Assembly: GCF_008727865.1 (NCBI RefSeq)
Contig: NZ_VTWU01000002.1
Location: 124,001 to 188,000 of the forward strand
Origin: Hymenobacter busanensis
Lineage (GTDB): Bacteria > Bacteroidota > Bacteroidia > Cytophagales > Hymenobacteraceae
Direction of reading: 5' to 3'
Length of the DNA stretch: 64,000 bases
Both the position numbers and the translations under genes were made by a program. The notes below the pieces were generated by a model. The model saw nothing but the letters and a program-made list of their open reading frames with translations, had not been told where the DNA came from and searched no databases. Positions 57,950 to 64,000 of this stretch are shown in pieces; position 1 is the stretch's first letter; each line of letters opens with the position of its first letter.

Positions 57950-60900
57950 TTACTGCGGAGCCAGCGGCAGGTCAATGCAGAAAGTGGTGCCGACGTCTTC
58001 CTTCGTCTCAAACCAGATGGTCCCGCCGGCGCTTTCGATGCCGCGGCGCGCCACAGCCAAGCCGATGCCCGAGCCTTTTTCCTTGGTGGTAAAGTTCGGC
58101 CGGAACACCTTCTCGCGCACGTCGTCGCTCATGCCCGCGCCGTTGTCTTGGATGCAGATGCGCACGTAATCGGGCTTGGGCAGCTCGATGCGGGCCACCA
58201 CGTGAGGCTTGCGGCCCTCGGGAATTGCCTGCAGGGCGTTTATGAGCAGGTTGTTGAAGGTGCGCACCAGCAGGTTTTCATCGGCGTACACAATGAGGTG
58301 CTCCGCATTTTCGGGCAGCTCCAGCGCCACGTGCTGGTGCAGGGCCACGCAGCGGCGCAGCACCTCGGCCACGGCCAGCTTCTCAGGGCGCATGGCGGGC
58401 AGGTTGGTGAAGTTCGAAAACGAGGTGGCAATGTCCGTCAGCACGTCAATCTGCGTGATGAGCGTCTGGGCAATGCGGCCGATGAGGTCTTCGAGGTTGT
58501 CGCGCTTTTCTGTGAGGGCCCGCTGCAGAAACTGCAGACTCAGCTTCATGGGCGTGAGCGGATTCTTGATTTCGTGGGCCACTTGCCGCGCCATTTCGCG
58601 CCAGGCGGCCTCTTTTTCCTGCATGGCCAGCTCCCGCTTGCTGTCTTCCAGCTTGTGGAGCATGGTGTTGTACTCGCGCACTAGCAGCCCAATCTCGTCG
58701 TTCGACTCGTAGCCCAACGGCTCGTTCTGGCCCGTGAGGGTGGTATGGCGCAGCTTTTCGGTGATGACCTTGAGCGGGCGCGTGAGAAAGCGCGAGGCCA
58801 CAAACGACAACACCAGAAACAGGATGAACATCACGGTGAAGATGTTCAGGATGGTCGTCGTCAGCTCCGTGAGCTTGGTGTTCAGCTCCTTGGCCGAGTC
58901 GAAGAACGGAATGCCCACGTAGCCGATAACGGCCCCTCCGCCCGGCGACGCCGACTCGGCCCGCAGCGGCAGGTACAGCGCGTTGAAGGAAAGCGTGCCG
59001 GCCCGCTCGGTAAGCAGGATGCGCGGCTGGCCGTGCTCGGCCAAAGCCACTACGGCCTGCGGGTTCATCAGGCTGCTCAGCAAGCCGGCCTCGAAGATGA
59101 GCGGCTGGCTGCTCACCAGCAGCTGCCCCTGCTCGTCGTAGAGGTTCAGGTCGGTTTCGGTGAGGGTCGAGACATTTTCGGCCAGTTCGGTAAGGCGGTT
59201 ATGCTTGGTCGAGTCGGCCAGAAAGGCGCGGTTCTTCAGTAGGTTCTGCTGGGCCAGCTGCCCGCGCCGCTCGTAGCTGCGGCGCAGGTCGCGCTTGTAG
59301 GTGTCGGTGAACAGGCTGGCCGTGGCCAAACTCACCACCAGCAGCGGCACCACAATCCCGATGTTGAGAAACAGCTGAATCTTGGTGCTGAAATTGGTGC
59401 GCAGCACCGTCAGGCGCGGGCCGCGGGCGAAGAGCAGGTAGAGCAAAGCCGCCACGAGCATCCCCGCTAGATGCAGCAAAAACCAAAACGAGAAGTTGGC
59501 CAGCCACTCGGCCGCCGCATATGTGGCCGACGACACCACCACCACGCGCTGCTGCGGGCCGCGCACGCCCAAGTGGTGTACTTTGTTGACAACCACCCCG
59601 GTTGTGTAGAGGCGCGCATCCGCAAACTGCGCCAAGGGGAAATTATTGGTGTAGTCGAAGTCGCCTTCGCTGTACACCAGGCGCTGGTCTTCGTAGCCGG
59701 CGTAACTCAAATCGGAGCTTACCGTCGGCTGGAAGTATTTCTGGTCGACGAGCAGTTCGGGCACAACGCTGTTGGCGGTCAGCTTCTTCAGCGCCAGTTC
59801 CAGCAGCACCGTCGATACGGTTCCGTTCACGGTGCGCACCGGCACGAAGGCGGCGTAGCGCCGGGTATCGAAAGAGCCGCCCGAGCGCAACAGGTAGACA
59901 TTGGGCAGGTCGGTGGCCGAGGCTTGCCGCAGCAGCCGGGCCCGCACCTGGGCCAGCTTCGGGGCGGCCGCATCGGCGTTCATTTCGTTGCCCGCCGGGT
60001 CGTAGAGGGTGGTGCGGGCTTCGTACTTGTTGAAGTAGCCGCGCAGGTAGTACTTCACGATTTTCTGCCGCACCACGTCTTGGTTGTCGAAGGCGCTGGC
60101 CAGCTTGGTCCGAATGAGCGGATCGGCGGCAATGTCGCGGGCACTTTCCGCCAACAGAAACTCGCCTTGCAGGTCGTTGTCCACGAGCAGGTTGCCGGCC
60201 AGCCGCTGCTTGTTGAGCAGCAGTTGGTGGTCGAAGTGTTCGTAGAGGGCCACCGCTCCGGTGGTGGCGCTCAGCCCGAGTAACAGAAAGAAGAACAGGT
60301 ACAACTGGTACGGCAACACCGCTCCCGCCGGTCGCAGCCCCGTCAGTCGGATAACCAGAAAAAACAGCAGCGTAAGGCCCAGCAAACCCGAAGCCGCTTG
60401 ATCGTTCCAGAAGCCCAGCAGCGCGAACAACACCCCGAAAGTCGCCAGCGCCAACGCCCCGATCAAGCGCGTGCGCGGGCGCACCGCCGCTTCAAATACC
60501 TGGGCCAGAATCCAGAAGCCAATCATGTAGCTGCCCGTGTGCAACACAATGGCCAGGCACAGCAGCAACTTGAAGCCGGAGAACTGCGTGTTCTGCGTGA
60601 TGTCGAGCACCAGTTGCGAGTTGCTCACGCAGCTGAGGTAGAATTCGTAGAGCGTGACCAACAACCCGTAGAACGTTAGCACGGCCACGGCCCCTACCGC
60701 CACCCACCGGCTCGGCTGCCCCAAGCGCCGGATGTAGCGCACCACCCCGTAGCGCCGAAACAGCAGCAGCGCATACCACGCGACGGTGAGCAGGTAACAG
60801 GCGTTGATGAGCAAGTCGCCGAGCGACGGCGACACCCACGAAGCGGCAAACACCCGCGGATCGAACAACGGGAGTTCGATAAAGGAAAACGGTAGCCCGA

Positions 60901-61654
60901 AGTACAGCAGCACTGCCCGAAACACGGTGAGTGGCACCACCATGGCCAAAGCCCCCAACAACGGCTGCCCCTGCAGAAACTCCTGCCGGGCCAGCCGCAA
61001 CCACCCCACCACCGACAATACGAGCCCTAGAATGAGCAAGCCCAGCGGCACGTATTTGCCGGCTACGGGGTCGGGTTGGAGGTCGTCGAGGTACAGCAGC
61101 AGCTTTCCATCGGAGCTTTGAAGCTGCGGCAGGCCAGTGTAGCTCTTGCCCGCTGCGGGCGGCACTACGTGCAAGCCCTTAAAAAGAGCCCGCTCAGAGC
61201 CTTCGCGCAAGTAGCGGTTGCTGATGCCGTAGCGGCGCTCCAACGGAATATAGGTCAGGATGACGTACGGGCCCACGGGCTGGCGCAGGGCCAGGTAGTA
61301 GCCGAAGCGCATTTCCACCAGCTTCTCCCGAAACGGCTGCGTCACGTTCTCCGGCTCGGGCTGAATCGTATGGTCGGACCAATACAGCAGCCGCTCGCCT
61401 CGAAAAACGAAGGTAGGATAGGCACACTCCTGCAAGTCCTGAAAACTGCCGGCGCCTTTTCGCAAGCGAATTGCCAGCGTGTCGGCGTCGCGTCGGGCAT
61501 CCTGCGTGGCGTTGTGCAACAGCTGTTGCAAGGCTGTTACATCGGAACGCTGCAGAACTCCTTCTCCCGCGGCGTAGCGGTTGCTCACGTAGGCCCCGAC
61601 AAAGCAGAGCAACGCCAGCAACAGTAACACGATGGGAAAACGGGTTGATTTCAC
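57950..61654 (-). CDS. Multi-pass sensor histidine kinase, NtrY-like core
   Basis: 1234 residues, long for a histidine kinase. A first membrane helix (RFPIVLLLLALLCFVGAYVS) precedes a periplasmic segment. A cluster of about ten helices (from PLGLLILGLVLSVVGWL to YLFFFLLLGLSATTGAVAL) follows. Then come a second sensory region, a last helix pair (LLHLAGMLVAALLYLLF; IVVPLLVVSLATASLFTD) and HAMP (SRFLTRPLKVITEKLRH). HisKA: ARQVAHEIKNPLTPMKLS, His near residue 1025. HATPase: NNLLINALQAIP and IQDNGAGMSDDVREKVFRPNF, GSGIGLAVARRGIES. No response regulator is adjacent. Confidence 0.9.
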   Translation of the reverse strand: MKSTRFPIVLLLLALLCFVGAYVSNRYAAGEGVLQRSDVTALQQLLHNATQDARRDADTLAIRLRKGAGSFQDLQECAYPTFVFRGERLLYWSDHTIQPEPENVTQPFREKLVEMRFGYYLALRQPVGPYVILTYIPLERRYGISNRYLREGSERALFKGLHVVPPAAGKSYTGLPQLQSSDGKLLLYLDDLQPDPVAGKYVPLGLLILGLVLSVVGWLRLARQEFLQGQPLLGALAMVVPLTVFRAVLLYFGLPFSFIELPLFDPRVFAASWVSPSLGDLLINACYLLTVAWYALLLFRRYGVVRYIRRLGQPSRWVAVGAVAVLTFYGLLVTLYEFYLSCVSNSQLVLDITQNTQFSGFKLLLCLAIVLHTGSYMIGFWILAQVFEAAVRPRTRLIGALALATFGVLFALLGFWNDQAASGLLGLTLLFFLVIRLTGLRPAGAVLPYQLYLFFFLLLGLSATTGAVALYEHFDHQLLLNKQRLAGNLLVDNDLQGEFLLAESARDIAADPLIRTKLASAFDNQDVVRQKIVKYYLRGYFNKYEARTTLYDPAGNEMNADAAAPKLAQVRARLLRQASATDLPNVYLLRSGGSFDTRRYAAFVPVRTVNGTVSTVLLELALKKLTANSVVPELLVDQKYFQPTVSSDLSYAGYEDQRLVYSEGDFDYTNNFPLAQFADARLYTTGVVVNKVHHLGVRGPQQRVVVVSSATYAAAEWLANFSFWFLLHLAGMLVAALLYLLFARGPRLTVLRTNFSTKIQLFLNIGIVVPLLVVSLATASLFTDTYKRDLRRSYERRGQLAQQNLLKNRAFLADSTKHNRLTELAENVSTLTETDLNLYDEQGQLLVSSQPLIFEAGLLSSLMNPQAVVALAEHGQPRILLTERAGTLSFNALYLPLRAESASPGGGAVIGYVGIPFFDSAKELNTKLTELTTTILNIFTVMFILFLVLSFVASRFLTRPLKVITEKLRHTTLTGQNEPLGYESNDEIGLLVREYNTMLHKLEDSKRELAMQEKEAAWREMARQVAHEIKNPLTPMKLSLQFLQRALTEKRDNLEDLIGRIAQTLITQIDVLTDIATSFSNFTNLPAMRPEKLAVAEVLRRCVALHQHVALELPENAEHLIVYADENLLVRTFNNLLINALQAIPEGRKPHVVARIELPKPDYVRICIQDNGAGMSDDVREKVFRPNFTTKEKGSGIGLAVARRGIESAGGTIWFETKEDVGTTFCIDLPLAPQ

Positions 61655-61775
61655 GCAGCAAACAAACTAATATGACAGCCTTCAGCCGCAAAAGAGCCTT
61701 GACCGGACCGCTTTAAAAGCAAAAATGCCGCCAGCAGGCAGCATATACGCAAATAGCAAGCGGGGAATCGAGAAG

Positions 61776-62165
61776 CTACTGCTCTCGACCGGCGTACTTG
61801 GGGTCGTAGCACGTTCCGCCAAACCAATACAGCATCAGCGCACGGGCGTACCGAAACAACACCGGCGTGAGCAGCACTACTACGCCCGCCACGGCCGCAA
61901 TGTACACCCACACCGCCGGATCGTGGGCTAGAAAATACACCAGGATTCCGGTAAGAACGACTACGCCCACAGACAGACCGTAGCTGATGTACATGGCGCC
62001 CCAGTAGAAACCCACTTCCGGTTCGTAGTGCAGCCCGCACACGGGACAAGCCGTAGGCATGTCATCGAAATGCTGCAGGTTGAGGGCGCTGTGGGTGAAT
62101 AGCCGACCACGGCGGCAACGCGGGCACTTCAGGCGTAGCAGCGCCAACGGCGCAGACATGGCCAT
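61776..62165 (-). CDS. DUF983 protein, cytochrome oxidase cluster
   Basis: 129 residues. Two CxxC pairs (KCPRCRRGRLF and ACPVCGLHYEPE) form a small zinc ribbon, followed by two membrane segments (GAMYISYGLSVGVVVLTGILV and VWVYIAAVAGVVVLLTPVLF) and YWFGGTCYDPKYAG. This is the DUF983 pattern. It is common beside cytochrome oxidase genes in Bacteroidota. Part of the run with the small CxxC protein, DUF420 and SCO. Confidence 0.9.
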   Translation of the reverse strand: MAMSAPLALLRLKCPRCRRGRLFTHSALNLQHFDDMPTACPVCGLHYEPEVGFYWGAMYISYGLSVGVVVLTGILVYFLAHDPAVWVYIAAVAGVVVLLTPVLFRYARALMLYWFGGTCYDPKYAGREQ

Positions 62166-62169
62166 TGCC

Positions 62170-62424
62170 CTAACGAGCGGCCGCCTGTCGCTTTTTCAAC
62201 TGGCTGTTGCGGTACCAGAAATACCCCACCGAACCAATGAGCACATAGGGCACGGCCATTAGGTACAGAATACCCGAGTTCAGCCCCGAAAAATCGTAGG
62301 CCTTTTCCTCCGAAGTACGACCCGACTCCACGTTGGTTTTGCACATGGCGCACTGGGCGGCGGCCAGTTGCGGCGCGGTGCTAAGCGTGAGGGCGAACCA
62401 TGCAGCTACGAACGACTTTCTCAT
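62170..62424 (-). CDS. Small secreted/membrane CxxC protein of the oxidase cluster
   Basis: 84 residues. Signal peptide (MRKSFVAAWFALTLSTAPQLAAAQ), a CAMC pair directly after it, then one membrane helix (ILYLMAVPYVLIGSVGYFWY) and a basic end. The Cys pair next to the signal peptide and the position in a cytochrome oxidase cluster suggest a copper or haem assembly role, which is unproven. It is separated from DUF983 by 4 bases. Confidence 0.8.
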   Translation of the reverse strand: MRKSFVAAWFALTLSTAPQLAAAQCAMCKTNVESGRTSEEKAYDFSGLNSGILYLMAVPYVLIGSVGYFWYRNSQLKKRQAAAR

Positions 62425-62474
62425 CCCTTTTGAAACACCTTTTGGGCAGTTAAGTTTCCTGCAGACCGCGCTGG

Positions 62475-63035
62475 TTAGTGCTGGTAGTACGGTGAAATCA
62501 TGAGGTACACCACTACCCCGGTTACCGATACGTAAAGCCAGATGGGAAACGTCCAGCGGGCAATGCGGCGGTGGCGGGCAAACTGATTGGTCAGGGCGAA
62601 GTACAGCGTAAATAACACCAGCCCCACCGTTACAGCCGCCAGCACAATATGCGTCAGCAGCACGAAGTAGTAAATGCCGCGCATCAGTCCCTCGCCGCCG
62701 TAGCGCGTGGTTTGGGCCTGCGAGTGGTACACCACATACGACACCAGGAACAGCGCTCCGAGCACGAAAGCAGTACCCATCATGGCCCGGTGCTGCGCCA
62801 CTTTTTTCTGCCGAATGAACACGTAGCCGATGACCAGAACCAAGGCCGTCAGCGAATTCAGCACGGCATTCACGGCGGGCAGATAGCTCACGTCGAGGCC
62901 TGCTACGCGAAACACCTGCGGGAAGTAATACAGAACGGCCACAGCAACCGGAATAATAAGGCCTAGGGCCAGCATTCCAATTTTGTAGGCCTGCGGCGTG
63001 GCCGGCGCGGCAACGCCGGAGTTAGTCGTGGTCAT
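62475..63035 (-). CDS. DUF420 membrane protein
   Basis: 186 residues from the ATG at 63035; the frame is open further up, but that part overlaps the SCO gene. Five membrane segments, including IGMLALGLIIPVAVAVLYYF, VLNSLTALVLVIGYVFIRQK and VLAAVTVGLVLFTLYFAL. The conserved AQHRAMMGTAFVLGALFLVSYVVYH block identifies DUF420, a CtaM-like family linked to haem-copper oxidase assembly. It overlaps the SCO gene by 14 bases. Confidence 0.9.
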   Translation of the reverse strand: MTTTNSGVAAPATPQAYKIGMLALGLIIPVAVAVLYYFPQVFRVAGLDVSYLPAVNAVLNSLTALVLVIGYVFIRQKKVAQHRAMMGTAFVLGALFLVSYVVYHSQAQTTRYGGEGLMRGIYYFVLLTHIVLAAVTVGLVLFTLYFALTNQFARHRRIARWTFPIWLYVSVTGVVVYLMISPYYQH

Positions 63036-63696
63036 AAGTGTAAAGCAGTACGCGGATTTCAGTGATGAGCCGGTCCACCTCGCGCGCATCCAAGCCGTCA
63101 TAGATGCCGCGAATGTGCTGGTCGCGGTCGACGAGCACGAGGCGCTGGCTGTGTACGGAACCGGCAGCCGGCCCAATGGTTGCGGGGCCGGGCTCCCCCA
63201 CGCGGTACTCATGCAGTGCCAAATGGCGGATGCTGTCTTGCGGACCGGTCAGAAAAAACCACTTACCCGCAATGGCCCCGTATTCCTCGGCGTAGCGCGC
63301 CAGTACCGGCACCGAGTCGTGCTGCGGATCGATGGAGTACGACAGCAGCTTGACGCGCGGCTCGGCGCGGTATTTCTCCTGCACGCGCTGTAGCTGCGCA
63401 TTCAGGCGCGGACACACCTGCGGGCAGGTAGCAAAGAAAAAACTGGCGACGTACACGCTGCCCTTCAGGTCGCCGGGGGCCAAGCTGCGTCCCGACTGGG
63501 TTTGCAAACTCCCCGGCGCGACCCGATGAAAAACAGTATCGCGCTGCCACTTACCTCCCGCCTGCGTGGAATCCACACGACTGGGATAGTAAGTGCGTAG
63601 CGCGAAACGGTTGGTGCCGAACGTGGTTAGAAACACGAAGGCCAGGACCGGCACAAGCAGAATGAGGCCCAGAACGAGAACTTGCTTGGGCCGCAT
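63022..63696 (-). CDS. SCO family copper chaperone
   Basis: 224 residues. One N-terminal membrane anchor (VLVLGLILLVPVLAFVFLTT), then a thioredoxin-like domain with the copper motif CPQVCPRLN (Cys-x3-Cys). The conserved His is probably in LRHLALHEY or the downstream SVHSQRLVLVD segment. SCO proteins deliver copper to the CuA site of cytochrome oxidase, in the periplasm. It follows the COX4-like gene by 3 bases. Confidence 0.92.
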   Translation of the reverse strand: MRPKQVLVLGLILLVPVLAFVFLTTFGTNRFALRTYYPSRVDSTQAGGKWQRDTVFHRVAPGSLQTQSGRSLAPGDLKGSVYVASFFFATCPQVCPRLNAQLQRVQEKYRAEPRVKLLSYSIDPQHDSVPVLARYAEEYGAIAGKWFFLTGPQDSIRHLALHEYRVGEPGPATIGPAAGSVHSQRLVLVDRDQHIRGIYDGLDAREVDRLITEIRVLLYTYDHD

Positions 63697-63699
63697 TCG

Positions 63700-64000
63700 C
63701 TATTTGTAGGCGTTGAAAATAGACTCGCCGACGAAGCTACCTTCCGAAATCAGTGCCACCAGCAGCCAGATGAGCAAAGCCATCGGTACCAGAATGGTCC
63801 AGATCAGTCCTTTGGTTTCGTGGCGCAAGTGCATAAACTCGGCAACGATAAAGAAGGCTTTGAAGATGGTCAGGATGATGAAGATGCTGTTGCGCAGCGT
63901 GCTCGAGGGCATGGTGAAAGCCAGCAAGAACTCGAAAGCGGTAATGCCGACAATCCAAGCCAGAGCCTTCAGAATGGGCTTTACGTTCGGCTTGCCGTGG
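63700..64000 (-). CDS. Cytochrome c oxidase subunit IV-like protein, 5' end outside window
   Basis: At least 100 residues; the frame is open to the window edge, where it reads GKPNVKPILKALAWIVGITA. The TTG at 63927 is therefore internal. Three helices (about ALAWIVGITAFEFLLAF, SIFIILTIFKAFFIVAEF and IWTILVPMALLIWLLVALI) and the MHLRHETKG loop fit the Bacteroidota COX4 subunit of aa3-type oxidase. The other oxidase subunits should lie just beyond the window end. Confidence 0.88.
   Translation of the reverse strand, partial: HGKPNVKPILKALAWIVGITAFEFLLAFTMPSSTLRNSIFIILTIFKAFFIVAEFMHLRHETKGLIWTILVPMALLIWLLVALISEGSFVGESIFNAYK

Overview
The window looks like chromosomal DNA of a Bacteroidota bacterium of the Cytophagales, most probably Hymenobacter or a close relative. 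Reasons: high GC; the conserved Bacteroidota blocks parB-DUF5683-dapB-lepB and ftsX-DUF3098-uppP-truB-ribF; Type IX secretion sorting domains at the ends of secreted proteins; promoters of the TAnnTTTG type; weak or absent Shine-Dalgarno sequences; and a six-domain S1 protein with a long tail. The genus is inference. No 16S gene, prophage, CRISPR array, transposase or large island is visible.

Layout. 0-10 kb: end of a PBP4-type carboxypeptidase, parB (without parA), DUF5683, dapB, lepB, then ung, apaG, two methyltransferases, kdsA and a coiled-coil membrane protein. 10-19 kb: cyanophycin synthetase, an orphan small gene behind a promoter and leader hairpin, a 1606-residue Fn3-repeat secreted protein and tRNA-Cys. 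19-30 kb: rpsA, a broken small gene, an alpha/beta hydrolase, two tandem desaturases, a membrane protein plus XRE regulator pair, an HNH nuclease, an NlpC/P60 peptidase, smpB, a hotdog protein, a repeat-bracketed passenger gene and tsaD. 30-42 kb: tamB, ftsX, a four-helix-bundle cassette, DUF3098, uppP, truB, ribF and the scoA/scoB CoA-transferase pair. 42-54 kb: two T9SS cargo proteins (one an M36 protease), a GNAT-nitrilase fusion, a GH20 hexosaminidase, a lipoprotein, a DEDDh exonuclease and a second repeat-bracketed passenger gene. 54-64 kb: a large outer-membrane barrel, an NtrY-like histidine kinase and the downstream part of a cytochrome oxidase cluster (DUF983, small CxxC protein, DUF420, SCO, COX4-like), running off the window edge.

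The most unusual content lies between the genes. At least five families of long, nearly perfect palindromes are interspersed. Two families occur both as short empty hairpins and as pairs of inverted arms that bracket a small orphan gene. In one, a four-helix-bundle (23S-IVS-protein-like) gene has its start and stop codons inside the arms, and the arm differences mostly preserve RNA pairing. In the other, GTCATnCnGAGC palindromes bracket small membrane-protein genes at two loci and occur empty at two others. Two small genes carry clean, reconstructable frame breaks: a 22-bp tandem duplication and a one-base loss in a C run.

No function was assigned where the protein family was not recognised. 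Gene identities come from reading motifs by eye; no database search was run.
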